From NCBI GenBank assembly GCA_016795485.1, contig JAEUHM010000010.1, positions 78,652 through 142,651 on the forward strand: a DNA stretch of 64,000 bases, read 5' to 3'. Each line of letters begins with the position of its first letter. The first letter of the stretch is position 1. Shown in pieces: positions 1-10,058 of this stretch. This DNA is from Verrucomicrobiaceae bacterium (GTDB lineage: Bacteria; Verrucomicrobiota; Verrucomicrobiia; Verrucomicrobiales; Verrucomicrobiaceae). The notes under the pieces were generated by a model. It saw only the letters and a program-made list of their open reading frames with translations, searched no databases and had not been told where the DNA came from. A program made the translations under genes and the position numbers.

Positions 1-399
1 GATGCCTTTAAGTGCAGCGGTGGAGATGATGTTGACGATGTGACCCGCTCTCCGTTGTCTCATGCTCTGGAGGGCAGCTTGGGAGCCGAGGATCGTGCCT
101 TTGAGGTTCACGTTGAGCATTTGATCGATCTCGCTCTCGGAGTAATCGCAAATCCACCGGTGCCTAGCCATGCCGGCGTTGTTGATCCACACAACAGGCT
201 TGAGTTCTTCTGCTACGCGGATGAGTTGAGCTGCATCCGTGACGTCGGCCTCCACGCAGTGAAAGCCTGCGGGTGGGTGATCGAAACTCCGGTCTAGCAG
301 GGTCACTGCCGCGCCTTTGGCGGCTAGAGCATGGCCAGTGGCGAGCCCGATGCCTCTGGCACCTCCGGTGATCACACAAACTGCGTTCCGGAGGTCCAT
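1..399 (-). CDS. Short-chain dehydrogenase/reductase, partial (C-terminus outside window)
   Basis: The reading frame starts at ATG 399-397 and stays open to base 1, giving 133 codons of the N-terminal Rossmann half of an SDR. Visible are the NAD(P)-binding glycine motif ITGGARGIG near residues 10-18, the NNAG motif, a D-V-T segment typical of the position after beta-3/beta-4, and NVNLKG followed by GHIVNIIS, which contains the catalytic-serine strand. The catalytic YxxxK lies beyond the window, so cofactor and substrate cannot be judged. It begins 7 bp after the stop of the MORN lipoprotein on the same strand and is probably co-transcribed with it and with the TIM-barrel isomerase. Classical SDR fold is secure; substrate is unknown. 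Confidence 0.85.
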   Translation of the reverse strand, partial: MDLRNAVCVITGGARGIGLATGHALAAKGAAVTLLDRSFDHPPAGFHCVEADVTDAAQLIRVAEELKPVVWINNAGMARHRWICDYSESEIDQMLNVNLKGTILGSQAALQSMRQRRAGHIVNIISTAALKGI

Positions 400-406
400 C
401 TGCGGC

Positions 407-814
407 CTATTTTTTAGCAGGGTACTCTTTCACACTCACGGACGTGCCGTGCTCGTAGACCTGCTCTTTGGTGAGCTGGCCTTCGGGGGTCCAATAGCGG
501 TTCAACCCGTGCCGCTTGCCTTCGTGATAGTGGGTTTCCACGATCATTTGGCCATTGGGAGCCCATTCTTTGACGACCCCGTGAGGGACACCGTCTTTGA
601 GCTCCCAGCGGACACGGACTTTGCCTGTCTTCTTGTCGATATCTGGACTGATGCCGGTGAATGGCGCGCCATTGAACGTCAGCTTCTCATTCTCATACCC
701 AAGGTCTGAGTACGGCACCTCTTTGGGCTTATTCTCGCATCCTGGAACGAACGCGAGAAATGACACCGCCATGGCTGCATCAATGGACTTGGACATGAGC
801 TTACGCCGGTTCAT
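407..814 (-). CDS. Probable lipoprotein with YwqK/MORN-like repeats
   Basis: A 135-aa protein with a short hydrophobic N-terminus ending in FVPGC (Cys26), a plausible but imperfect lipobox, so it may be a lipoprotein facing the periplasm. The body carries repeats of the MORN_2/YwqK type: an LTFNGAPFTG unit, then KDGVPHGVVKEW, then YHEGKRHGLNRYW with PEGQLTKEQVY. These repeats are beta-hairpins found in bacterial antitoxin-like and envelope proteins of unknown mechanism. The start could also be the internal Met at residue 7 (796), which gives a better signal-peptide length. It sits 14 bp after the upstream isomerase stop and 7 bp before the SDR start. Function is not known. Confidence 0.75.
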   Translation of the reverse strand: MNRRKLMSKSIDAAMAVSFLAFVPGCENKPKEVPYSDLGYENEKLTFNGAPFTGISPDIDKKTGKVRVRWELKDGVPHGVVKEWAPNGQMIVETHYHEGKRHGLNRYWTPEGQLTKEQVYEHGTSVSVKEYPAKK

Positions 815-828
815 GACGCGGCGGCAGG

Positions 829-1827
829 TTACTTGCTGGCCTCAGCGAACTGGGCGTCAAAGATGATCTTGCTGGGTGGGAAGTCCTTAGACTTCACATA
901 ACGGCAAGACTCAGCAGCACCGTGCTCACGGTCCATGCCGCCGTCTTCCCACTCTACAGAGAGAGGACCCGCGTAGTTCACGTCATTGAGTGCGCGGATG
1001 ATCTTCTCGAAGTTGACGTTGCCACGGCCAACGGACTTGAAATCCCAATAGCGCTCAGGCTTGTGGAAGTCGACATGACCGCCAAACACGCCTGCATCAT
1101 GGCCAAGGTCCCAAGCAACGTCCTTCATGTGAACGTGAAAAATGCGATCAGCGAACTTGTAAATGAACTTCACGTAGTCCACGCCCTGGTAACCAAAGTG
1201 GCTAGGGTCGTAGTTGAAGCCGAAAGCGGGGTGGTAATCCACCGCCTGAAGGGCACGCTCGGCTGAAGAGATGTCAAAAGCGATCTCGGTAGGATGCACT
1301 TCAAGGGCAAACTTGACGCCCTGCTTTTGAAACTCGTCAAAAATAGGAGTGAAGCGCTTGGCAAAATCCTTGTAACCCGCCTCGATTTGGCCGGGAAGGT
1401 TGGGCGGGAAAGAATAAACGAGGTGCCAGATGCTGGAACCCGTGAAGCCATTCACCACACTGACGCCAAAACGCTTAGCAGCTTGAGCGGTCTTCATGAG
1501 CTCCTCTGCAGCGCGCTGGCGGACGCCCTCTGGCTCGCCATCGCCATAGATGTAGTCGGGAAGAATCTGCTTGTGCCGAGGATCAATGTTGTCGCAAACG
1601 GCCTGGCCAACAAGGTGGGCGGAGATCGCGTAACAAGCCATACCTGCTTCCTTCAGCTTGGCACGCTTAGCATCGCAGTAAGCTTGATCTGCCTTAGCCA
1701 CTTCAAAGTGGTCTCCCCAGCAACCGAGCTCCACACCATCGTAACCGAAGGACTTAGCCTTGCTGACGATCGTTTCAAAAGGCATGTCGGCCCATTGGCC
1801 TGTAAATAGAGTGACTGGACGTGGCAT
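829..1827 (-). CDS. Sugar phosphate isomerase/epimerase, AP-endonuclease-2-like TIM barrel
   Basis: A 332-aa cytoplasmic protein with the xylose-isomerase-like/AP endonuclease family 2 barrel. It opens with [15 protein letters not shown] and [18 protein letters not shown] (strand 1 and 2). The metal-ligand pattern is visible: Glu in [13 protein letters not shown], Asp/His in [11 protein letters not shown], His in IFHVHMKDV, and the C-terminal Glu in LSVEWEDGG. No signal peptide is seen. Family members isomerise or epimerise sugars, often inositol or keto sugars, using a divalent metal; the exact substrate cannot be read. It heads a minus-strand cluster with the MORN lipoprotein and an SDR, an arrangement consistent with sugar or cyclitol metabolism. 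Confidence 0.85.
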   Translation of the reverse strand: MPRPVTLFTGQWADMPFETIVSKAKSFGYDGVELGCWGDHFEVAKADQAYCDAKRAKLKEAGMACYAISAHLVGQAVCDNIDPRHKQILPDYIYGDGEPEGVRQRAAEELMKTAQAAKRFGVSVVNGFTGSSIWHLVYSFPPNLPGQIEAGYKDFAKRFTPIFDEFQKQGVKFALEVHPTEIAFDISSAERALQAVDYHPAFGFNYDPSHFGYQGVDYVKFIYKFADRIFHVHMKDVAWDLGHDAGVFGGHVDFHKPERYWDFKSVGRGNVNFEKIIRALNDVNYAGPLSVEWEDGGMDREHGAAESCRYVKSKDFPPSKIIFDAQFAEASK

Positions 1828-1925
1828 GAAATACGGCTGTTTTAGGGTTAAAAAGGCTATTGAAAAGCGGGCTGTAGTTTAGCGGGCGGGGACTGACTTC
1901 AAGCGCAATGTCAACAGATGCAACC

Positions 1926-2966
1926 CTAGGGTGCTGGGGCAGAGGGGGCCGTGCCTTGGTCTTTCTCCACTCTTGCCCTCAACTCTGCCACCCATTTGGG
2001 CGAGTTGGGGTGATTGGGGTTGGCCTTGATAATGTTCAACATCTCCGCAAGGCCGGTGATGGAGTTGGTGCCGTGCTCGGCAAGGTCCGCTGCTCGGTCC
2101 CAGCGTAGATCTGGAACGGCGGTCTGAAACCAGAGCGCATACTCGCCCTCAAACATGCGGGCTTTGCGGAAAGCGGACTCAGCGGCAATGGCAGCGTCCC
2201 AATGCTCCGCGAGCTTGTCTGGTGAGCTGGCACGGTCCTTGGTGAAAATGATCTTCTCGTAGTGCTCCAAGATATCGCCAGGGACCAGAGGCCAGCCTTC
2301 ACGCTTGAGGTAGTTCTCCAACTGGAACGCCTGGATCACGAGGCCGATGCTTTCAGAAGGTTGTTGACCTCCCTGCCTTCTGCCGCCGCCGCCACCACCG
2401 CCTCCATTGCCAACAGGACGCAGTACAACATCACCCGAGCGGCCTCTCAGTTTTGCTCCGCTAGAAACCAAACTTTGGTGGAACGATGTTAACTTACCCG
2501 CCATGTCCGACAGCTCCTTCACCTCTTGAGCCTCCAAGCTAAGCGCCAGATACTCCAAGCACAGGCGGAGGGCCAAAAGTGGGTCACCGTTCCTTTCCAC
2601 GTCGTCCTGGTCCGTGTTCTGCTGGGCGTTCTTCTGCTGATCTTTGCGGCGCTCGGCTGCCTCCTTGTCATCGCGATCACCTTCTTTGCGCTCGACGTTC
2701 ACCAGCGAGTCACATTCAGCTACAAGCGCCAAGGCCGCGGCGTCACTTGAGGCTGCGGACCTTATTTTTTGAATGATCCCACCCAGATTGCTCCCGCGCT
2801 GAGCGAGAATGGTCTTTTCGAGTTCCTGAAGTTGCTTCAACACACTTGCGGCCTGTTCTGGCTTCAACTTGCTGCCCGTAGCGGTTGGAGCAGCCGGTTC
2901 TGGAGACTGAGCAAGGGAGAGATTCGCCATCGCGGCAGAAACAACGAGCAACGTGAGATTTTTCAT
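1926..2966 (-). CDS. Secreted hypothetical protein with poly-Gly linker
   Basis: I chose ATG 2966 (346 aa) because it begins a clean signal peptide (MKNLTLLVVSAAMANLSLAQ, then SPEP). An earlier in-frame ATG at 3008 would put this signal inside the protein. The mature part starts with an Ala/Pro-rich segment, then an acidic-basic helical stretch (KEGDRDDKEAAERRKDQQKN), a run of eight glycines with RRQGGQQ, and an alpha-helical C-terminus ending in Ala/Pro residues. No domain is recognised. Its charged, helical, low-complexity middle suggests a periplasmic scaffold, but this is speculation. It is transcribed divergently from the large delta-60-repeat gene. Confidence 0.65.
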   Translation of the reverse strand: MKNLTLLVVSAAMANLSLAQSPEPAAPTATGSKLKPEQAASVLKQLQELEKTILAQRGSNLGGIIQKIRSAASSDAAALALVAECDSLVNVERKEGDRDDKEAAERRKDQQKNAQQNTDQDDVERNGDPLLALRLCLEYLALSLEAQEVKELSDMAGKLTSFHQSLVSSGAKLRGRSGDVVLRPVGNGGGGGGGGRRQGGQQPSESIGLVIQAFQLENYLKREGWPLVPGDILEHYEKIIFTKDRASSPDKLAEHWDAAIAAESAFRKARMFEGEYALWFQTAVPDLRWDRAADLAEHGTNSITGLAEMLNIIKANPNHPNSPKWVAELRARVEKDQGTAPSAPAP

Positions 2967-3163
2967 GGCTGGGGACAAACGATGAGCCTGAAACGCGGGA
3001 AAATCCATCTCCTTTGGGCTAAGTATAGCAAAGTTAACGAGGAATAGGAAACGGGAGCCGGTTCTCCGAACGTTTTGCCGGGCTTGCTGTCTTAAACCAT
3101 TGCATAGGAGAACAACCTGATCACGTTCCCCGAGTCCCACTTTCTTCCTCCGAAAATCCCCCC

Positions 3164-6100
3164 ATGAACCGCCGCTTTAAACTTCTTCGCCCCCTGATGA
3201 TGGTGGTGGTGGCACTGGCGGGCCGGTCCTTGGCGGCACCGGGCGACCTCATGTCATTCACTACCACGGAGGTGGACCGCTCCGTGAATGCGATTGCGGT
3301 GCAACCCGACGGCAAGGTGTTGATTGCCGGGAACTTCAGCAGCGTCAACGGAGGTGCCCAAGTCCGCGTGGCCAGGCTTTCGGCCGATGGAACACGTGAA
3401 ACGGCTCCGACCTTCGTCGACCGCAACATCAACGACAACGTGAATGCCATGGGTCTTCAGGCGGACGGGAAGATCATTATCGTTGGCCGGTTCACCACCA
3501 TCACCCCCACCGCAGGTGTGGCGACCACGGCCAACCGAATCGCCAGACTGAACAGTGATGGCAGTCACGACACGACTTTCACCGGAGGTCTGGACGGCAC
3601 TGGTTATGCCGTAGCGGTTCTCCCCTCCGGAAAGATTTGGGTGGGTGGTGACTTTGGACTGGTGTCGTTCAGTGCCACAGGAGTGCGCACCACTTCAGCA
3701 GATTCTGTCCGCAGTGAGACTGGGACTGGGAAAGTCTTCGCGCTGGCAGTTCAACCGGACGGCAAGATCGTGATCGCGGGCAAGTTCTCCCACATCGGTA
3801 CCACCGCCCGGAGGAACATAGCCCGTCTCAATGCAGACGGAACACTGGACACCACGTTCAAAGCTGACACGGACAATAACCAGGATACCGATGGCACAGG
3901 GCCCAGGGTAGCCACAAGCGTCTTCTCTCTTTGTGTGCGGCCCGACGGACGCATCCTGGTCGGTGGTTACTTCGTCAGCATCAATGGCGTGTCAAAAAAG
4001 TACTTTGCCCGCCTCACACCCACCGGTGCCGTCGACAAAACGTTCATAGCGCAGGTTAACAGCGGCGTCATGGCGATCGCTGTAGACAGTGCGGGTGAGA
4101 TCATCATTGGCGGCGAGTTCTCGAACGTAAATGGTTTCAACCGATTCAAGCTGGCCAAACTGGATGGTCTTGGCCGGGTGTATACAAACTTCAGCCAGTT
4201 CGCCACTAGCGCTGCAACGATGCAGAATGGAACTGGCACAGCAGCAACTGCAGTTTACTCGCTAGCACAAACCGCGACCGGCTCCATCCTGGTGGGCGGC
4301 ATCTTCGAGACACTCAACGGAGGGCGCAAGCGCTTGGCCAAAGTCGAAAATGGTCCGGCGGGTTCCCCCTCGTTCGGTGCGCTGGTGGATGAGGGTTCGG
4401 ATGAAGTTGCTTACTTTTTCTTTCCCGGAAACGGAACCTATCCAGTGGTGGATGCGGTCGACTTCCTGGACAACACCGGAGCGGTGATCGGGACCTCGGA
4501 AGGAACGGGGCGGAGAGTGTTCCAGGGCGTTGGTGAGACAGAGGGCAGCCCCCCAGTGTGGAAACTGCGTCTGAGCGGACAGACCTCAGCCGTAGTCGGC
4601 GGCACGGTCACCTTCCGCCTGCGAATGCATCAGTTGCAGAATAGCAGCGTCTACACCGTGGCAGACCAGACCGTCACCCTCTCACAAATGCCAGCGGCTG
4701 GATTTACGACAACAACGTCCAGCATCGCCGAGGACGCCGATTCAAGTTCAAACAAGCTCATCTTAACCGTGGCGCTCTCGAGCACATTCAGTTCTGACAA
4801 GAAACTGAAGATCGAGCTTGGCGGCAACGCTACCAACGGTCTGGATTACACTCCGCTGGAGACAGAAGTCGTCATCCCCGCGGGCTTCCAACAACAATCT
4901 GTGGCGGTGCTGCAAGTGAAGGACGACTTTTTGATTGATGGAGATAGCAACACTGTGCAGGTGCAGTTGGTCGATCCCGCAGCTGATCCTTCTGGCCTCA
5001 CGGTGCTCAGTCCGCTGCACACTCTCACGATTACCGAGAACGATGCCGCTCCCCAGATCACTGGCGATCCCCAGAGCGGACTTTACCTCACGGGCACACC
5101 AGTGACGTTGTCTGCAGCATTCACGTCAGGCTCGCCACCCAAGCTCCAGTGGCTCAAAAATGGCAAGCCGATCCCTGGAGCGACCCAGGCATCCCTCAGC
5201 TTTGCCAGCCTGAAGCTCGAACATGCAGGTGCCTATCAACTTGTCGTAACCAACTCGGTGAAAGGTGTGAGCGATGTCAGTCTCGCCGCTAACATCACCG
5301 TCGTCGAGCCGTCAGGCGGCAGTTACGTGAAGAAAGCAGGGGCGTCTGAATCCATCACCTTTACCACCAAAGTGAGGAGCCCATCTCCAATCAATATCGT
5401 GTGGAAAAAGGGCTCTACGACCATCCCTGGAGCGGAGTTCACTTCCTACACATTGAGCAACCTTGGCACGACCAACTCTGGCGACTACGAGTGTTTCGTG
5501 TCATCTGGAGCGCTTGGCCCCCTGTCAGCGGGTATTCATCGACTGAATGTCGTGGACGGCGCGCCTGTGCTTCTGGACAATTTTGCTCTGCCAGACGGCA
5601 GGGTCGCTACGGCATACGATCAACCGCTTCCGCTGGGGACCGATGCGGCCAAAGCGGCAACTAGCGCCACCGTTTCTGGGCTGCCACCAGGACTGAGATT
5701 TGACCCAGTATCCCTGCGAGTGACAGGACGGCCCACCAAGCCCGGAAGCCAGCTCCCAGTCGTCATCACTGCATCTAACCCTGCTGGAAGCATCCGCAGG
5801 TCGGGTACGATTTCGATCCTTCATCTGCCAACAACTGCTCTCGGCCAGTTTGTAGCAGCCCTCGAGCCTGTTGATGCTCAAGATCTAGGTGGCCGGGCTG
5901 ATTTTGTGACTTCCACTACCGGCTCCATTAGTGGCAGCTTCGTTGTGCAGGGAGTGAGGCGGACTTTCTCAGGGAGAGTCAACGGAGGTGCCACCAACTC
6001 AGATCCAGTCGCCGTGACCTTGCTGCCACTCACTAGCTTTGGTGGCGACCCTTCACCCTCGATTACCATCGCGTTCGGCAACGACAACCGAGTGCAGTTT

Positions 6101-6934
6101 TTCCTGAATCACACATTGCTCGGCCGCAGTGGCGTGGGCTGGAGAAATATCTGGACGGGCGGAAGCACCAGCCGTGCGGGACGACACAACTTCGGCGGTG
6201 TTTCCACCAATGTGAGTGCCCCTCCAGGCGGTGTAGCCGGCTCATTTGAAGTCAGTGATACCGGAGTCGTCACAATTGAAGGCACCCTGGGCGATGGTAC
6301 CTCATTAACAGGCTCAAGCGTACTAGGTCCGCTTGGAGAAGTCTTCGTATACCAACCTCTCTACAGCAAAAAGGGCTTCATCCGCAGCCCGGCAGTCAGT
6401 GCGCCGTTCATCGCCGAAGGCAATACTGCAACGGTCTCCGGTCAGATCGACTGGTTCAAAGCTCAGACGAATACCGTGAACTATCCGGCTGGATTTGCAA
6501 CGGCACTAGCTCCAGCCCCTCTAGCGTTGGAAGGAAACCGCTATACCGCGCCTACCGGTACCAACTTGATCATGGATCTGTCTGCAGGGCCCGGAAATCT
6601 GAAGATCGCCATCAGCGAGGCAGAGCTCGCCGCCGCAGACCTCACCGGGACAGTAGCCATCGTTTCCGGGCATCAGAAGATCAACAGCATCACTGAAACA
6701 GCAACCATCAAAGGAGCCAAGGTTAGTGTCGTTCCAGCCACCGGGAAGTTCACCGGCAGCTTCAATGTTCCTGACAACGGCATCGACCCTCTCCGCACCG
6801 CGAACTTCAGCGGCTGGTTCTGGAGCAGTTCCGGCATTGGTGAAGGCTACGGCAACTTCATGCTCACCAAGTCGCTAGCTAGTGGCAATGCCAGCCCACG
6901 TGTCTCAGGTTTGGTAAAGCTCTCGCCGCCTTGA
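3164..6934 (+). CDS. Large secreted protein: delta-60 repeats, Calx-beta, Ig-like domains
   Basis: A 1256-aa exported protein. Residues 1-25 form a signal peptide ending AGRSLAAPG. Residues ~35-400 contain about seven delta-60 repeats, recognisable from recurring VQPDGKVLIAGNF, QADGKIIIVGRF, QPDGKIVIAGKF and ARLNADGTLDTTF blocks, predicted to form a beta-propeller. Around 515-630 is a Calx-beta-like domain (SIAEDADSSSNKLILTVALS ... DDFLIDGDSN). Two Ig-like domains follow (~635-800; LQWLKNGKPIPGA, IVWKKGSTTIPGA), then a putative-Ig segment (GLPPGLRFDPVSLRVTGRP), then a C-terminal beta-rich module of the kind seen in verrucomicrobial giant proteins. No catalytic motif and no obvious membrane anchor is seen. 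It is likely a surface adhesion or carbohydrate-contact protein. It converges with the ceramidase-like gene, with 8 bp between stops. Confidence 0.85.
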   Translation: MNRRFKLLRPLMMVVVALAGRSLAAPGDLMSFTTTEVDRSVNAIAVQPDGKVLIAGNFSSVNGGAQVRVARLSADGTRETAPTFVDRNINDNVNAMGLQADGKIIIVGRFTTITPTAGVATTANRIARLNSDGSHDTTFTGGLDGTGYAVAVLPSGKIWVGGDFGLVSFSATGVRTTSADSVRSETGTGKVFALAVQPDGKIVIAGKFSHIGTTARRNIARLNADGTLDTTFKADTDNNQDTDGTGPRVATSVFSLCVRPDGRILVGGYFVSINGVSKKYFARLTPTGAVDKTFIAQVNSGVMAIAVDSAGEIIIGGEFSNVNGFNRFKLAKLDGLGRVYTNFSQFATSAATMQNGTGTAATAVYSLAQTATGSILVGGIFETLNGGRKRLAKVENGPAGSPSFGALVDEGSDEVAYFFFPGNGTYPVVDAVDFLDNTGAVIGTSEGTGRRVFQGVGETEGSPPVWKLRLSGQTSAVVGGTVTFRLRMHQLQNSSVYTVADQTVTLSQMPAAGFTTTTSSIAEDADSSSNKLILTVALSSTFSSDKKLKIELGGNATNGLDYTPLETEVVIPAGFQQQSVAVLQVKDDFLIDGDSNTVQVQLVDPAADPSGLTVLSPLHTLTITENDAAPQITGDPQSGLYLTGTPVTLSAAFTSGSPPKLQWLKNGKPIPGATQASLSFASLKLEHAGAYQLVVTNSVKGVSDVSLAANITVVEPSGGSYVKKAGASESITFTTKVRSPSPINIVWKKGSTTIPGAEFTSYTLSNLGTTNSGDYECFVSSGALGPLSAGIHRLNVVDGAPVLLDNFALPDGRVATAYDQPLPLGTDAAKAATSATVSGLPPGLRFDPVSLRVTGRPTKPGSQLPVVITASNPAGSIRRSGTISILHLPTTALGQFVAALEPVDAQDLGGRADFVTSTTGSISGSFVVQGVRRTFSGRVNGGATNSDPVAVTLLPLTSFGGDPSPSITIAFGNDNRVQFFLNHTLLGRSGVGWRNIWTGGSTSRAGRHNFGGVSTNVSAPPGGVAGSFEVSDTGVVTIEGTLGDGTSLTGSSVLGPLGEVFVYQPLYSKKGFIRSPAVSAPFIAEGNTATVSGQIDWFKAQTNTVNYPAGFATALAPAPLALEGNRYTAPTGTNLIMDLSAGPGNLKIAISEAELAAADLTGTVAIVSGHQKINSITETATIKGAKVSVVPATGKFTGSFNVPDNGIDPLRTANFSGWFWSSSGIGEGYGNFMLTKSLASGNASPRVSGLVKLSPP

Positions 6935-6942
6935 TCGGCAAG

Positions 6943-8394
6943 TCAGGCCAGCAGTTCTCTGATTTGAGATGTGGCTGACTCAATCAGTTGCTCCAAGCTA
7001 CCAGCAGCCACAATAGCGATGCTCTCCTGATAGATACCCTTGTCGTAGATGTCTCTCGTCGGCAAATAGGAGGCGCCCCAGTCAGCCGCGATAGATGCCA
7101 CCACGATGATTTGGTTTGGAAATCGCCGTCTCAGTTCGGTTTGAAGCAAGCTGTAGCTCTCCCCTTGAACTCCTAGCCAGATCGCACTGCCAATCCGCAT
7201 CGCGACGACCTGCAGCGGAAAGGTTTCGCCATTCGGAAGCTGCTCGATGCGATGCAGAAGCCGATTTTTCCGCTCAACGAGCGCACGCAACTCTGCAGCG
7301 CGTTTCGTGTCTCCCGATTTTCTAGCGGCTTCTTCATCCGTCTCAAGCTTCGTGGTCTCCGCGCGCACCGTCTCAACCGTAGGTCGTCCGGGACGATACT
7401 TCAGAGGCTCATTCCAGCGTCTAACTGCCCAGGCTTCATTTGCCGAACGTTCATGCGCATCTAAATCAGCGTGTCGCCATGTTCCAAGAGTCGCGCCACT
7501 GATGACCGGGCCCTGATAAACATACTTCGTGCTCGGCGGAGACAGCGTGGTCAGTGCCGACAACGCAGCGAATGCTAGTTCCCGCCCATTCCGATCCGCC
7601 ACCGCTGTCTCACCCACAAAGCCTTCCTTTGGACCCAGTTCACCACTTGCACCCTGAAGGAAAAGGCACGGAGCACCCGTCTCCCGCTCCACCACTTCCC
7701 GCATAGCCCCGACATAATCTGGACTGATCTTCGTGTTCTCCCAAGCCAGTGTGGTTGGATGACAAGCATAATTGATCACCGTAGCGGCGATGGAACCATT
7801 GTCGGCCTTAATGCGAGCGACAACGACCGTGTCATCCGCCTTCACACCAGGATTGAAGCCACAAACAAACTGAGAGCGGTCTGCATCCCAGTAGTCTCGA
7901 TGGGTAGCCAACCCACAAGACCCTGAGCCATAAACGATGGTCGCGGGCGACATGGACCGCACTGTCTGACGGATCAACTCGCCAGCAACCTGTGCCATCT
8001 TTTCCAGATACGGCGGAATGAGTTCGCCTCCGGGCTCGCTCACCCGATCCATGCCCATCAGTCCAGCCCCATGAGTGTGGGAAAAGACAACCAGCACGTT
8101 TTTTGAATCAACTCCGCCGTCCTGAGCGGCTTTCTCAAGTAAGCCACGGAGTTCCTGAGCTCCCATCACACAGTGATCCAACGCGAGGACAATCTGCAGA
8201 TCATCACCCTGCAAAGGAGCAAATGCAGCAACTGTAGCTCTCAGCGGACGATGCACTCCAGTGGCCCGATCATGAGTCGCCGCGCCCCACATCCGGTGAT
8301 ATATCCCCACGGGCGGCGTGATATCTCTCCAAGCGAGAGAAAATCGGCACCTGCTCTGCGGAGTGTACTGTACCTTCTGTGACTTGCCTTCCAT
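6943..8394 (-). CDS. Neutral/alkaline ceramidase-like hydrolase
   Basis: A 483-aa protein resembling the N-terminal catalytic part of neutral/alkaline non-lysosomal ceramidase. Supporting motifs are DITPPVGIYHRMWGAA near the start, VFSHTHGAGL (the zinc-binding HTH), an INYACHPTTL block, and FLQGASGELGP, which resembles the FxNGxxGDvxP loop carrying the nucleophilic Ser in ceramidases. There is no clear signal peptide, so location is uncertain. Known ceramidases cleave the amide of ceramide. Verrucomicrobial and planctomycete relatives are numerous and uncharacterised, so the substrate may be another lipid or glycan amide. It is transcribed divergently from the secreted beta-propeller gene at 8511. 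Confidence 0.75.
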   Translation of the reverse strand: MEGKSQKVQYTPQSRCRFSLAWRDITPPVGIYHRMWGAATHDRATGVHRPLRATVAAFAPLQGDDLQIVLALDHCVMGAQELRGLLEKAAQDGGVDSKNVLVVFSHTHGAGLMGMDRVSEPGGELIPPYLEKMAQVAGELIRQTVRSMSPATIVYGSGSCGLATHRDYWDADRSQFVCGFNPGVKADDTVVVARIKADNGSIAATVINYACHPTTLAWENTKISPDYVGAMREVVERETGAPCLFLQGASGELGPKEGFVGETAVADRNGRELAFAALSALTTLSPPSTKYVYQGPVISGATLGTWRHADLDAHERSANEAWAVRRWNEPLKYRPGRPTVETVRAETTKLETDEEAARKSGDTKRAAELRALVERKNRLLHRIEQLPNGETFPLQVVAMRIGSAIWLGVQGESYSLLQTELRRRFPNQIIVVASIAADWGASYLPTRDIYDKGIYQESIAIVAAGSLEQLIESATSQIRELLA

Positions 8395-8510
8395 GGTCTA
8401 AACAATGCTCCGAACCAATAGCAACTTTCAGCGTACCCAAACCCGTTGTCCGTTCGGCGACAGACGGGATTTCTCTGAGCGAGTTAGCAGTGGACCAACG
8501 TAGCTTGAAC

Positions 8511-10058
8511 ATGAAGTTTCGATGCTTGTTCATCTTGTTGCTTGCCACTTACCAACTCCATGGAGCAGAAGTGCTCGACCTTGGCTCACGGAGAGAACTG
8601 TTTGTCGATGAATACCTGATTGGAGAGCTGCGGGGAGACGCAAGGCGAGTGATGCATCACCCGGAACCAAAAGAGATTGCCATCCTTCACGATGCGCCCT
8701 GGGAGGGCAGTGGCACTGGCTACCATAGCATCTTCAAGGATGGAGATCGCTACCGGATGTATTACAAAGCCTGGCAGCTAGACGTGAAAGACGGCAAGGT
8801 AAACACGGGCACGCATCCGCTGTTCACCTGTTACGCTGAGAGCAAAGACGGAGTGACGTGGACCAAACCCTCGCTTGGATTGCACGACTTTCGCGGTTCC
8901 AAAGACAACAACATCGTTCTCGCACCTGGGAAGATGGGGGCCATCCATCCAGATCCCGGTCACATCGCTGTCTTCAAGGATGACAACCCCGCAGCCTCGC
9001 CTGATGCTCGCTACAAGGCGATTGTGCGTTCAGAATCACCTCGTGGACTGCTCGCGCTCAAGTCCGCTGACGGATTGCGGTGGTCACCGATGGCGGACGC
9101 CCCCGTGATTACTGACGGTGCTTTTGATTCGCAGAACCTAGCCTTCTGGGATGCCAATGCCGGACTCTACCGCGCTTACTGGCGCTATTTCACCAAGGGA
9201 GTAACTGAGGAAAAGAACTGGAAGCCTGCAGGAGATCGAGCCATCCGCACAGCCACGTCAAAAGACTTTGTTCACTGGGAAAACCAACGCGACTTGACCT
9301 ATGTCGACTCACCCGAGGAACAACTCTACACTAACCAAGTAAAGCCTTATCACCGCGCACCACACTTATTGCTTGGTTTTCCCACGCGGTACTTAGAACG
9401 TGGTTGGTCAGATTCTATGCGCTCATTGCCAGAGCTGCCGCACCGGGAATCGCGTGCCAAAAGCAGTCTCAGGTATGGAGTAGCCATCACGGAAGCGCTG
9501 TTGATGGCAAGTCGAGACGGGCACAAGTTCAAGCGCTGGAACGAAGCCTTTATGCGGCCCGGAATCGAACGCCCCGGTACGTGGAACTATGGTCATCAGT
9601 ATCTAGCGTGGCACCTCGTGGAGACGAAATCGGCATTGGATGGAGCTCCGGACGAACTGAGTCTTTATGCGACCGAAAGTTACTGGACGGACAATAGCAG
9701 TGCTCTGAGACGTTACACGCTACGAGTCGATGGGTTTGTTTCGATCTCCGCGCCTTTCTCTGGTGGTGAGTTGATCACGAAGCCGTTCCGATTTGCTGGC
9801 GATCAATTGACGTTAAACTTCTCTTCCTCCGTGGCGGGCGGTGTCAGAGTCGAGTTGCAAGACGAACAGGGCACTGCATTGCCTGGGTTCACGCTTAACG
9901 ATTGCGAGGAGTTGTTCGGCGACTCGATTTCTCGACGGGTGAGGTGGCAAAGTCCAAAAACTTTAAACGCGCTTGCTGGGAAGACCGTCCGTCTGCGCAT
10001 AGCGCTTCGAGATGCAGATGTTTACTCACTCAAGTTTGATTCAGTCCCAGCAAACTAA
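8511..10058 (+). CDS. Secreted glycosidase-like five-bladed beta-propeller protein (paralog A)
   Basis: A 515-aa protein from ATG 8511, chosen because it starts the signal peptide (MKFRCLFILLLATYQLHGA). The mature protein opens RRELFVDEYLIGEL and carries blade-like motifs of the GH32/43/68/DUF377 five-bladed propeller clan: GTGYHSIFKDGDRYRMYY, YAESKDGVTWTKPSLGL, DARYKAIVRSESP, SADGLRWSPM, and TATSKDFVHWE. The C-terminal ~100 residues form a beta-sandwich-like segment (FSSSVAGGVRVELQDEQGT). A homologous gene of the same length lies at 43055. Family members act on glycans, but the catalytic acidic residues cannot be assigned here. The 3' end overlaps the convergent amidohydrolase by about 29 bp. 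Confidence 0.75.
   Translation: MKFRCLFILLLATYQLHGAEVLDLGSRRELFVDEYLIGELRGDARRVMHHPEPKEIAILHDAPWEGSGTGYHSIFKDGDRYRMYYKAWQLDVKDGKVNTGTHPLFTCYAESKDGVTWTKPSLGLHDFRGSKDNNIVLAPGKMGAIHPDPGHIAVFKDDNPAASPDARYKAIVRSESPRGLLALKSADGLRWSPMADAPVITDGAFDSQNLAFWDANAGLYRAYWRYFTKGVTEEKNWKPAGDRAIRTATSKDFVHWENQRDLTYVDSPEEQLYTNQVKPYHRAPHLLLGFPTRYLERGWSDSMRSLPELPHRESRAKSSLRYGVAITEALLMASRDGHKFKRWNEAFMRPGIERPGTWNYGHQYLAWHLVETKSALDGAPDELSLYATESYWTDNSSALRRYTLRVDGFVSISAPFSGGELITKPFRFAGDQLTLNFSSSVAGGVRVELQDEQGTALPGFTLNDCEELFGDSISRRVRWQSPKTLNALAGKTVRLRIALRDADVYSLKFDSVPAN

Noticed and set aside
40..297. An 85-codon plus-strand frame at the window start
   Set aside because: Antisense to the short-chain dehydrogenase N-terminus.
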